NCBI RefSeq assembly: GCF_021018895.1
Contig: NC_079364.1
Span: forward strand, 2,134,901 to 2,198,900
Length of the DNA: 64,000 nucleotides
Source: Seriola aureovittata
Lineage: Eukaryota > Chordata > Actinopteri > Carangiformes > Carangidae
Reading direction: 5' to 3'
In this document: positions 21,761-32,739 of the stretch, in pieces
How the letters are laid out: each line of letters starts with the position of its first letter
Position numbering within the stretch: position 1 is the stretch's first letter
The notes under the pieces: generated by a model
Database searches by the model: none
Seen by the model: the letters and a program-made list of their open reading frames with translations, nothing else
What the model was told of the DNA's origin: nothing
Program-made: the position numbers and the translations under genes

Positions 21761-23200
21761 CATTTTCTTCCTAGAAGAACGAGGTGAAGACGCGGGTTCA
21801 ATATTCAGTCGTCTCTCAGATATTTGAGGAAAGTAAACTTGTTTGTGACTGATGTATTAGTCAGACTTTGTTTACCGAAGGGTTTTTACGGCTCGTTGTG
21901 AAACGCCGAGTGATCGTTATCACTGTATACGCCGTATATTTGCGGATTTGTAGTAAATGTCAAATTATCATTTTAACTTCGTGGAATTCGTGATATACAA
22001 TATTTGTATTTGTTGTGAGCTAGCCAGCTAACATTCATGTTGTTCAACCGTCTTTTAGGCTAAAAACATGATGCTAACACACCGCTGTCAGTCGGTCTGT
22101 ACAGTGTTACAGTGCTAATGTTGTTTGCTGCTTTTACCTTATTTTTTTTACAATTTTTTTGCGGGAGAATGAGGCTTTTGTAATTCATACAAATGTCAGT
22201 GATCATGCTGTTCAAGAAGCTGATGTCGATTATAGATATAAAACATGTCATAACATCTGTGTGTAAACATATATATACTGTGTATGAATATGTATTTATA
22301 TATGATGCAGCAGTAACACCTTGATCTCATGTCCTCCTCTGCTCTGTTACAGATTCAAACTGCTTCATTCCTTCAAAAGAAATGTTTTCACACACCAGTT
22401 GCATTAATATAATAATATGACATGTCTCTCTCATGTTCTGTGTCACTGTAGTAGACCACTCTGCTGATGTTCATTTACTCTTTAGGAAAGTCCAAGCTTC
22501 CGCAGGTGTCAAAACGGCCCACTGATGCTGAAGGCATCCTGAGTGGGTGGAACAGCCTGCCCCTGCCACCTGGACCATACCTGCAGGACGCTGAGGTCCC
22601 CACCGTCTTTTAGGCCGGATACCCCTCCAAAGAGAAGAGGACCTGAGGGACTTTTCTCTTTTTAAAAAATAATTTATCTTTCTTTCTTACATATCTATCA
22701 TTTCTGCCAGTGTTCCTCTGTTTATGTTGTTTTTAAATCTGCAAATAAATACAAAGTAAATAGTTCACTCTGCACTTTGTTTGAAAGATTTATTATTTAT
22801 GATTTATTTACATTATGTAACATGTAAACATGAGGACAACATGCAACTGAAACACTAACAAGATAACATGGATGGCTCATGACAGTCATGGTGTCAGGGT
22901 TCAAAGGCCAAAACATTAAAAAGTCAGTAATTATTCATGTTAATGACAGAACTCAGTCAGAATCAGCTGGTGCCTTCAGTCACATGATCTCAGTCCAGTT
23001 TAACAACAACTTCACTCAGACACTTAATCTTGGTTTTTCCTCTGTCACCGTCTGGGAGATAATACATCACTGTTCTGTGTTTATCAGGCAGCCACATTAT
23101 TTACAAAGACCTTAGTTACACTGTGCAACAACCCCTGAAGCTTTTCTTCAGTTTTGTAACAACCGGGTATCGAACCGCTGACCTTCTGGGGAGGGAGAGA
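21760..23200 (+). mobile_element. Internally deleted derivative of the large transposon (unit B)
   Basis: Same structure as in unit A, on the plus strand. The leader is near 21760-21790, the exon-1 acceptor CTTTAG near 22480-22485, the fused exon ends near 22500-22645, and the 3' flank runs to the tRNA-like motif near 23170. An extra T in the run at about 22607-22610 shifts the bridging frame to an immediate TAG, unlike A and C. Confidence 0.85.
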
Positions 23201-24357
23201 CCCGGAGCATCTGTTTACTGTTGTATTTAAGCTCAGACTGTTTGATATAGTGGAAATAATAATAGAAATTCCCAGAGATGTTAATGGTGTTATCAATAAT
23301 GTTATCTGTTCTATTGTTCTCCATCAACACACTGGGGCTTTTATTTAGAAGCACCTCACCGGAAGTCACTTTCAGATTTGAGGTGTGTTGTGACATTTTA
23401 CTTCAGAGTGTCACATGTAGTTCCTCCGGTAGGTGGCGCTGTGATCCTTCACACAGAGAAGGAACAGCTGATCATCACTGAAACAGGAGAGGACGGGTCA
23501 GGACTGAACAGCAGGTCTGAAAATACAGAAAAAAATAAATATTCTCAATTGTTCACACAGAAACACAACAGATATATAACGACCACAGATTGTTTCTAAC
23601 GTCACGCGGAGTCACGCTCTCTACAGGAGATGAGCAGGTTTCTACACGAGTTTTAGTCAATAACTGGAGGAGAGAGAGAGTCGGGCTGAACCGGAGAGGC
23701 TGGATCATGAGGACCAGGGTCTGACCGAGGGTCAGTACGTGAGCAGGAGGTTTGGAGAAAAAATAACGTTTCACTAGTTTTAGAGCAGAAAATGAGTTGA
23801 AACAGCACGTGCAGCTGATTACAGTGAGTGATTGCACCTGGGGTGATTAGAGCGAGTGACTGCACCTGTGTGACCCAGAGAGGAGCAGAGTGCGCGGGGA
23901 GCCAAGCCTGGAGGACGCTGCTACCGGAGGGTGGGTGGTCGGCAGCCGGACAGGCAGCGGGTTGTCGGGGAGGTTCCCGTGTGAGGCTGGGCTGAGATGG
24001 TGGTGGATGTGGGAACACCTCGGTCCGCTCCCCGGTGTGGACGACGCTCTCCTGCGGTGGACCGGCTCTCGCCCCCCGCTCTAAACTAACTGGAGACGGG
24101 ACAGCTCCAAAGCTCCGACCCCGCGGAAAAAGTAAGTTTTAAGTTAATTCATTTCACTTACCGTTCCTTTGTCTGTGTGACGTGTAGTTTTTATTAACAG
24201 TCGTTGATTTTTAAGAGCAGGTCGGTTTAGTCATATAATGACTTCAGATGCAGTTTGTAACAGACAGCTACTCCTGCCGCTGCAGTTCCCGGCAGCGCCG
24301 CCGGCGGTGGGGGCGCTGTTCCATTAGAGTCAGTGGAGAATAATTAATATTTGAATG

Positions 24358-24407
24358 AAAAATGAGGAACGCTTCACGAATTTGCGTGTCATCCTTGCGC
24401 AGGGGCC

Positions 24408-24448
<41 letters not shown>

Positions 24449-24463
24449 TTACCGAAGTAACAC
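24358..24463 (-). ncRNA. rnu6: U6 spliceosomal snRNA (unit B)
   Basis: Identical to the copy in unit A over the whole 106-nt transcribed region, including the variant GTGTTACTTCGGTAACAC stem and the terminal T run (read on the minus strand). Its PSE (starting TTCACCATGACAGTG on the minus strand, complement near 24509-24530) and TATATA near 24487-24492 are kept at the same spacing. Confidence 0.93.
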
Positions 24464-26485
24464 GACAATCACAAGGTTCGGCTCAGTATATATCCGGGTC
24501 TGCACCGGAAGTGCACACTGTCATGGTGAATACGAAACTTACGTTTCTAAGAGAATAAAGTCGTTCTATGTTGACTTTCGCTCTACAAAAAACTACAATT
24601 TACAGACTTCCGGGTAACGCATTAAGATCCCTATACCTACTCTGGACCAAGGTGACTCGATTGGACCCGGTTTTAGGACTTTATTGCTTTGTTTACAGTC
24701 TCCAGAGCTCACAGGGCTGATGGGAGTTTATGCAAAGAGCCTTATCTTAGTCTTTTGTTCTCCCGCCTGCAGCCCACCAATCCTGTTGTCTAAGCCCCGG
24801 CTCTCCCTCCTGCATTCACATAAGAATAACATTCCCAGCGAGTCTACACATACATGACAATGACACAGTATCAGAACAAGAATCACTGAAGCCCTCTTCT
24901 TCTAGTCTGCTCCTTACGTTTTATTCACAATACTCAACTGCAGTTTCACAAACTCTCCACCAGGTGTCAGTGTGTGACCGTCTGTGGACTGAGGGGCGCT
25001 GTAGAACCTGGACAGAGAAACAACATCAAATATTACTGACAAACAACTGGTTATTTAATTACATACGTTTGATGTGAACTGCTGTATTGTTAAACAACAA
25101 CAGTCCATTAAGCACACCGCTCTGTTTAATGCAAAGACACCGTAATCTATTTGTGAAATTTGACCATTTAAAATCTTATCGTTTCTCCACAAAGCATTTT
25201 TATCTCTTTAAACATAATTTAATGCTCTTTTCCACCGGAGGTTTACATTAGAACATCCGGCATAAAAAATAACGTTCAGTGAGCTTCATGTCTGTTCTCC
25301 CTACGAACCTCTGGGGATCCAGGTGAGCAGTGGAAACACCCTAAACGTTTCAATTAGTGACATTAAGTGTCGCTGTGATTAATATTTACAAGCCGAATTT
25401 ACCACAACATCTTCAGAATGTGTTTAACCTCCTGAAGAAATGCGTGTCTTTCATTAATCACCATGGATTTACATATTTATTGAACTTGTGAACAGACACT
25501 GGTACAGACGGTTATACTGACGGTGACTTTTACACTAATGAGAATTAACTGAATTAATTACAACTTTACACGGACAAAGTCAGTGAAAATATCAAATTAA
25601 ACGGAACAAACCACTCACTCAACTCAGTCGGGAACAACAAGGACAGAAGAATCCAGCTCACCTGAAGAGCTAGGCCTCAGGGTGACACTCGACGCACACG
25701 CTAGCTTCCGAATTAGCCTCCAGCTAGCGCCGCATCGCGTGCTCCTCAATTCAACATCCACGAGCCCGACACTTCGACCTACAGACAGGGAAATAAGTCA
25801 CATGTTGCTCAGAAGTCTTTATCAGACACTTTATACCGATGCCAAGTGAAAAATCTGTATAATTTGTTCCTTACCACTGCTGCGTTGCGCGTGGGAGGTA
25901 ACGAGCGGTCAGGTAATTTCCAAATGTGCACGTGACCCTTCCGCTCACATCTACGTGACCTTGTAGTAAAGTGTGCAAAAATAACACGGCGGAAGCTGAG
26001 TCAATGTTTTTTATCTATTGATCATTAGATTTTCTTTTCAGAAACGAACAGGTATTTAAAAAAGAAAAAAAAAATATTAGCGATTATTTTAATTTTACGC
26101 CGGAGTACTAGGGCCAGATCAATAAAGAACAATATCTGAAATTACAAGAATAAAGTTAAAGTATTATTGGAATAAAGTCAAAGGCTAATTTTGAGAGAAA
26201 AATCACAATGTTTCAAGAAAAAAAAGCCACAATATTACTAATAATAAAGTAAAGTTTTACAGAAAAAGTCACAAAAGTTTTACTTTTATGAGAATAAAGT
26301 CATAATTTTATGAGAATAAAGTCATAATTTTAGGTTCTGTGTTGTTTTAGACGCAAATGTCAGAGGCTTTAAAATGAGGTACATGGATCCTGTTAAGTTA
26401 CACTTCAGCAGAAGTTTCACAAATAAGGAGACACTTCATGGTTTGGTTCATCACCATCATCATCCTCATCATCAGGATATTGAAA

Positions 26486-26632
26486 AGACAGAAAAAAGAG
26501 GAAACTATGGCAAAACATGAATAAAATAATGTGAACGAAAATTAAAAATTATGAAAAATAAAACCTGCGCCACTGCAGATGATTACATCTTCATGGTTAC
26601 TGATAACGTGTCAATTCAAATATCTGTCAGTC
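26486..26632. other. Junction between units B and C
   Basis: Short AT-rich unique sequence between the inverted and direct units. No gene is seen. Confidence 0.6.
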
Positions 26633-28202
26633 AGGTCAGTCACTGGCAGAATCTTTTCAATATCCTGATGATGAGGATGATGATGGTGATGAACCAAACC
26701 ATGAAGTATTTCCTTATTTGTGAAACCTCTGCTGAAGTGTAACTTAACAGGATGCTCCATGTTCCTCATTTTAAAGCCTCTGACATTTGCGTCTAAAACA
26801 CAGAACCAAAAATTATGACTTTATTCTCATAAAAGTACAACTTTTGTGGCTTTTTTTTCTTGAAACATTGTGATTTTACTCTCAAAATTTGCTTTCGACT
26901 TATATTCCAATAATATTTTAACTTTATTCTTGTAATTTCAGATATAGTTTTTTTTTTCTTTTTTAAATACCTTTTCGTTTCTGAAAAGAAAATCTAATGA
27001 TCAATGGATAAAAAACATTGACTCAGCTTCCGCCGTGTTATTTTTGCACACTTTACTACAAGGTCACGTAGATGTGAGCTGAAGGGTCACGTGCACATTT
27101 GGAAATTACCTGACCGCTCGTTACCTCCCACGCGCAACGCAGCAGTGGTAAGGAACAAATTATACAGATTTTTCACTTGGCATCGGTATAAAGTGTCTGA
27201 TAAAGACTTCTGAGCAACATGTGACTTATTTCCCTGTCTGTAGGTCGAAGTGTCGGGCTCGTGGATGTTGAATTGAGGAGCACGCGATGCGGCGCTAGCT
27301 GGAGGCTAATTCGGAAGCTAGCGTGTGCGTCGAGTGTCACCCTGAGGCCTAGCTCTTCAGGTGAGCTGGATTCTTCTGTCCTTCTTGTTCCCGACTGAGT
27401 TGAGTGAGTGGTTTGCTCCGTTTAATTTGATATTTTCACTTACTTTGTCCGTGTAAAGTTGTAATTAATTCAGTTAATTCTCATGAGTGGAAAAGTCACC
27501 GTCAGTATAACCGTCTGTACCAGTGTCTGTTCACAAGTTCAATAAATATGTAAATCCATGGTGATTAATGAAAGACACGCATTTCTTCAGGAGGTTAAAC
27601 ACATTCTGAAGATGTTGTGGTAAATTCGGCTTATAAATATTAATCACAGCGACACTTAATGTCACTAATTGAAACGTTTAGGGTGTTTCCACTGCTCACC
27701 TGGATCCCCAGAGGTTCGTAGGGAGAACAGACATGAAGCTCACTGAACGTTATTTTTTATGCCGGATGTTTTAATGTAAACCTCCGGTGGAAAAGAGCAT
27801 TAAATTATGTTTAAAGAGATAAAAATGCTTTGTGGAGAAACGATAAGATTTTAAATGGTCAAATTTCACAAATAGATTAAGGTTTGTTTGCATTAAACAG
27901 AGCGGTGTGTTTAATGGACTGTTGTTGTTTAACAATACAGCACTTCACATCAAACGTATGTAATTAAATAACCATTTTTTTGTCAGTAATATTTGATGTG
28001 TTTCTCTGTCCAGGTTCTACAGCGCCCCTCAGTCCACAGACGGTCACACACTGACACCTGGTGGAGAGTTTGTGAAACTGCAGTTGAGTATTGTGAATAA
28101 AACGTAAGGAGCAGACTAGAAGAAGAGGGCTTCAGTGATTCTTGTTCTGATACTGTGTCATTGTCATGTATGTGTAAACTCTCTGGGAATGTTATTCTTA
28201 TG

Positions 28203-28836
28203 GGCGTAACCACGCATCCTTTGGGGGGGGTCGTGTCCCCCCCAATACTGGGAAAATACCAATCTGCCCCCCCCAATATTATGTATAAATATGTTAAATA
28301 TTTCTTCCTTTTAGGAACCCTGGCTGTCAACTGACCCGTCTCTTGTTATTTCCGATTCATTTTCAATTTATTTCCGTTTGTTAAGGAAAACAAAAGTGTG
28401 TGACCACCCCCCTCCCAATTATACACTTGGTTGCGCCCATGTAACACCGGCTCCGTTTGAAGCGCCGGCTCCGACCGCCACACGACTGAGGGAGAAATTG
28501 GTCCGACCTTGCCCAAAAAGCGGAAAAAGCAGGACATACGAAATTTTTTTCAGACAGTAAGCCACTAGATAGCTAAAGAGGAGTGATGTTGTCAAAATGA
28601 GCGTGTTAATTTTTGAATTAATTTGAAATATTTAACTCGTTAAAAAGGGCTCAGTTTGTTAGTTAAGCTAGCTTGAAGTGAAGAGACTTGTATAATATGA
28701 AGCTAGTACCAACGATGTCATGATAGCCTGTCACAATTTGGGCTAAATGACAAATTAGGCTAATTCCTGTGGGGTAAAAACTTTCTCTTTGAGAAATGTG
28801 GACTCCCCCAATGTCTGTACCATGGTTACGCACTTG
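28203..28836. mobile_element. Insertion unique to unit C, hAT-like non-autonomous element
   Basis: CTTATG occurs at 28197-28202 and 28837-28842, where units A and B have one copy, so this is a dated insertion with a target duplication of at least 6 bp. The inner ends share GCGTAACCA as an inverted repeat. A short frame ending in PKSGKSRTYEIFFRQ loosely recalls hAT transposase N-termini. C/G-homopolymer stretches lie near the left end. Confidence 0.65.
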
Positions 28837-28915
28837 CTTATGGGAATGCAGGAGGGAGAGCCGGGGCTTAGACAACAGGATTGGTGGGCTGCAGGCAGGA
28901 GAACAAAAGACTAAG

Positions 28916-29187
28916 ATAAGGCTCTTTGCATAAACTCCCATCAGCCCTGTGAGCTCTGGAGACTGTAAACAAAGCAATAAAGTCCTAAAACCGGGTCCAA
29001 TCGAGCCACCTTGGTCCAGAGTAGGTATAGGGATCTTAATGCGTTACCCGGAAGTCTGTAAATTGTAGTTTTCTGTAAAGCGAAAGTCAACATAGAACGA
29101 CTTTTTTCTCCTAGAAACGTAAGTTTCGTATTCACCATGACAGTTTGTACTTCCGGTGCAGACCCGGATATATACTGAGCCGAACCT
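28916..29187 (+). promoter_or_regulatory. U6 pol III promoter, unit C
   Basis: The same elements as in unit A: octamer-like TTTGCAT near 28925, SPH-like element near 29058-29070, PSE starting TTCACCATGACAGTT near 29131, and TATATA near 29169-29174, about 29 bp before +1 at 29198. The PSE differs from A by one base after GACAGT. Confidence 0.7.
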
Positions 29188-29197
29188 TGTGATTGTC

Positions 29198-29212
29198 GTG
29201 TTACTTCGGTAA

Positions 29213-29253
<41 letters not shown>

Positions 29254-29303
29254 GGCCCCTGCGCAAGGATGACACGCAAATTCGTGAAGCGTTCCTCATT
29301 TTT
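29198..29303 (+). ncRNA. rnu6: U6 spliceosomal snRNA (unit C)
   Basis: Identical to the unit A and B copies over the 106-nt transcript: ACAGAGA box, AGC triad, internal stem-loop, variant 5' stem and terminal T run. Confidence 0.93.
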
Positions 29304-30369
29304 CATTCAAATATTAATTATTCTCCACTGACTCTAATGGAACAGCGCCCCCACCGCCGGCGGCGCTGCCGGGAACTGCAGCGGCAGGAGTAGCTGTCTG
29401 TTACAAACTGCATCTGAAGTCATTATATGACTAAACCGACCTGCTCTTAAAAACAACAACTGTTAATAAAAACTACACGTCACACAGACAAAGGAACGGT
29501 AAGTGAAATAAATTAACTTAAAACTTACTTTTTCCGCGGGGTCGGAGCTTTGGAGCTGTCCCGTCTCCAGTTAGTTTAGAGCGGGGGGCGAGAGCCGGTC
29601 CACCGCAGGAGAGCGTCGTCCACACCGGGGAGCGGACCGAGGTGTTCCCACATCCACCACCATCTCAGCCCAACCTCACACGGGAACCTCCCCGACAACC
29701 CGCTGCCTGTCCGGCTGCCGACCACCCACCCTCCGGTAGCAGCGTCCTCCAGGCTTGGCTCCCCGCGCACTGTGCTCCTCTCTGGGTCACACAGGTGCAG
29801 TCACACGCTCTAATCACCCCAGGTGCAATCACTCACTGTCACCAGCTGCACGCGATGTTTCAACTCATTTTCTGCTCTGAAACTAGTGAAACGTTATTTT
29901 TTCTCCAAACCTCCTGCTCACGTCCTGACCCTCGGTCAGACCCTGGTCCTCATGATCCAGCTTCTCCGGTTCAGCCCGACTCTCTCTCTCCTCCAGTTAT
30001 TGACTAAAACTCGTGTAGAAACCTGCTCATCTCCTGTAGAGAGCGTGACTCCGCGTGACGTTAGAAACAATCTGTGGTCGTTATATATCTGTTGTGTTTC
30101 TGTGTGAACAATTGAGACTATTTATTTTTTCTGTATTTTCAGTGATGATCAGCTGTTCCTCCTCTGTGTGAAGGATCACAGCGCCACCTACCGGACGAAC
30201 TACATGTGACGCTGAAGTAAAATGTCACAACACACCTCAAATCTGAAAGTGACTTCCGGTGAGGTGCTTCTAAATAAAAGCCCCAGTGTGTTGATGGAGA
30301 ACAGATAATATTATTGATAACACCATTATTATTTCCACTATATCAAACAGTCTGAGCTTAAATACAACA

Positions 30370-31858
30370 GTAAACAGATGCTCCGGGTCTCTCCCTCCCC
30401 AGAAGGTCAGCGGTTCGATACCCGGTTGTTACAAAACTGAAGAAAAGCTTCAGGAGTTGTTGCACAGTGTAACTAAGGTCATTGTAAATAATGTGGCTGC
30501 CTGATAAACACAGAACAGTGATGTATTATCTCCCAGACGGTGACAGAGGAAAAACCAAGATTAAGTGTCTGAGTGAAGTTGTTGTTAAACTGGACTGAGA
30601 TCATGTGACTGAAGGCACCAGCTGATTCTGACTGAGTTCTGTCATTAACATGAATAATTACTGACTTTTTAATGTTTTGGCCTTTGAACCCTGACACCAT
30701 GACTGTCATGAGCCATCTATGTTGTCTTGTTAGTGTTTCAGTTGCATGTTGTCCTCATGTTTACATGTTACATAATGTAAATAAATCATAAATAATAAAT
30801 CTTTCAAACAAAGTGCAGAGTGAACTATTTACTTTGTATTTATTTGCAGATTTAAAAACAACATAAGCAGAGGAACACTGGCAGAAATGATAGATATGTA
30901 AGAAAGAAAGATAAACTATTTTTTAAAAAGAGAAAAGTCCCTCAGGTCCTCTTCTCTTTGGAGGGGTATCCGGCCTAAAGACGGTGGGGACCTCAGCGTC
31001 CTGCAGGTATGGTCCAGGTGGCAGGGGCAGGCTGTTCCACCCACTCAGGATGCCTTCAGCATCAGTGGGCCGTTTTGACACCTGCGGAAGCTTGGACTTT
31101 CCTAAAGAGTACATGAACATCAGCAGAGTGGTCTACTACAGTGACACAGAACATGAGAGAGACATGTCATATTATTATATTAATGCAGCTGGTGTGTGAA
31201 AACTTATTTCTTTTGAAGGAATGAAGCAGTTTGAATCTGTAACAGAGCAGAGGAGGACATGAGATCAAGGTGTTACTGCTGCATCATATATAAATACATA
31301 TTCATACACAGTATATATATGTTTACACACAGATGTTCTGACATGTTTTATATCTATAATCGACATCAGCTTCTTGAACAGCGTGATCACTGACATATGT
31401 ATGATTGACAAAAGCCTCATTTTCCCGCAAAAAAATTGCAAAAATTAAAGTAAAAGCAGCAAACAACATTAGCACTGTAACACTGTACAGACCGACTGAC
31501 AGCGATGTGTTAGCATCATGTTTTTAGCCTAAAAGACGGTTGAACAACATGAATGTTAGCTGGCTAGCTCACAACAAATACAAATATTGTATATCACGAA
31601 TTCCACGAAGTTAAAATGATAATTTGACATTTACTACAAATCCGCAAATATACGGAGTATACAGTGATAACGATCACTCGGCGTTTCACAACGAGCCGTA
31701 AAAACCCTTCGGTAAACAAAGTCTGACTAATACAACAGTCACAAACAAGTTTACTTTCCTCAAATATCTGATGAAGACGAGTGAATACTATACTTACGTC
31801 TTCAATATTGTACTTACGTCTTCAATATTGTACTTACGTCATCGTTCAGAAGTTGGAA
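30370..31858 (-). mobile_element. Internally deleted derivative of the large transposon (unit C)
   Basis: The same fused exon structure as in unit A, on the minus strand (bridging frame 31120-30923 open). The leader exon is missing. Compared with A, the DNA from TTCACCTCG to GGGCGTC is gone between two CGTC tetramers, a microhomology-type deletion. The derivative faces the full-length element head to head. Confidence 0.85.
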
Positions 31859-32030
31859 CAAATCCGGCTCTCCCATTGGATGGCAGAAGTATGTATTCTC
31901 GAAATTGGAACAAATCCAGCCATCTGATTGGCTGGCCGTTTCCCGGGGTTTGGAAGAATTGTAACAAATGCAGCACGGTGATCCAATCAGATGGCCGGAT
32001 TTGTTCCAATCCCTGAGCTGTGACGCCCAC
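31846..32030. promoter_or_regulatory. Shared terminal/bidirectional promoter region between two transposon copies
   Basis: Four or more TTGGAACAAATCC-type motifs in both orientations are interspersed with CCAAT-box-like sequences (CCCATTGG, GATTGGCTGG, CCAATCAGATGG). The strand symmetry switches near 31975-31985, where the left end of unit C's derivative meets the left end of the full-length element. Each arm leads into a leader exon or its deleted site. Likely roles are transposase binding and NF-Y-type promoter activity, both inferred. Confidence 0.55.
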
Positions 32031-32074
32031 GGTCAAGGCGAAGCGTTTTCTTCCGAGAAGAACGAGGTGAAGAC

Positions 32075-32739
32075 GTGAGTGCAATAGTCAGTCGTTTTAA
32101 TCAGATATTTGGGGAAAAACTTGTTTATGACCGATATATTAGTCAAACTTTGTGTACCGAAGTCATCGTTATCACTGTATACGAGGATTTTGTCGTTCTG
32201 GAAATGTCGAATTATCATTTTAACTTCGTGGAATTCGTGATACGCATTATTTGTATTTGTTGTAAGCTAGCCAGCTAACATTCATGTTGTTCAACCGTAT
32301 TTTAGGCTAATTACATGATGCTAACACACCGCTGTCAGTCGGTCTGTACAGAACTACAGTGCTAATGCTGTTTGCTGCTTTTACATTCATTTTACATGTT
32401 GAGGCGGCAAAAAAATGAAGCTTTTGTCATTCATGTTGGCCATAAAGTTGGAATCATTTTGTTTTCAGACACAATCCTATTTAAATGCATCAGTAATATA
32501 TATATATATATATATTGTGTATTAATATGTATTTATACATGATACAGAGTGAACTGAGCAGTAAGACCTTGATCTCACATCCTCCTCTGCTCTGTTACAG
32601 ATTCAAACTGCTTCATTCTTTAAAAAGAGATGTAAGTTTTCACGCAGCAGTTGCACTAATATAATAATATGGCATGTATGTCTCATGTTCTGTGTCACTG
32701 TAGTAGACAACTCTGCTGATGTTTATTTGCTCTGTTTAG
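32075..32739 (+). other. Intron in the transposon's 5' UTR
   Basis: Between the leader-exon donor and the CTGTTTAG acceptor at 32732-32739. It aligns with the derivatives' introns (GCTAGCCAGCTAACATTCATG, ACACCGCTGTCAGTCGGTCT) and contains a (TA)n run near 32498-32515. No coding content. Confidence 0.7.

Larger units (their letters stand above)
21715..26485 (-). repeat. U6-bearing repeat unit B (inverted copy of A)
   Basis: The reverse complement of unit A over about 4.75 kb, with scattered substitutions and small indels. Together A and B form a large inverted repeat with an 806-bp spacer (20909-21714). B carries the U6 gene (minus), both exon-like segments and the deletion derivative (plus, about 21760-23200). 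Confidence 0.93.
26633..31858 (+). repeat. U6-bearing repeat unit C
   Basis: A third copy in the same orientation as A, about 4.6 kb after removing the insertion at 28203-28836. Compared with A it lacks the 5' leader exon of the derivative near 31840 and has an extra 20-bp tandem unit there. Its right end leads straight into the head-to-head full-length transposon. Confidence 0.93.

Noticed and set aside
22879..23115. 78-codon frame (MTVMVSGFKG) in every unit
   Set aside because: It lies in the 3' flank of the transposon derivative and is an incidental open frame.
18140..29303. Dada-type transposon inserted in U6
   Set aside because: Dada elements insert inside the U6 coding sequence. All three U6 genes here are uninterrupted, and no U6 fragment flanks the transposon ends.
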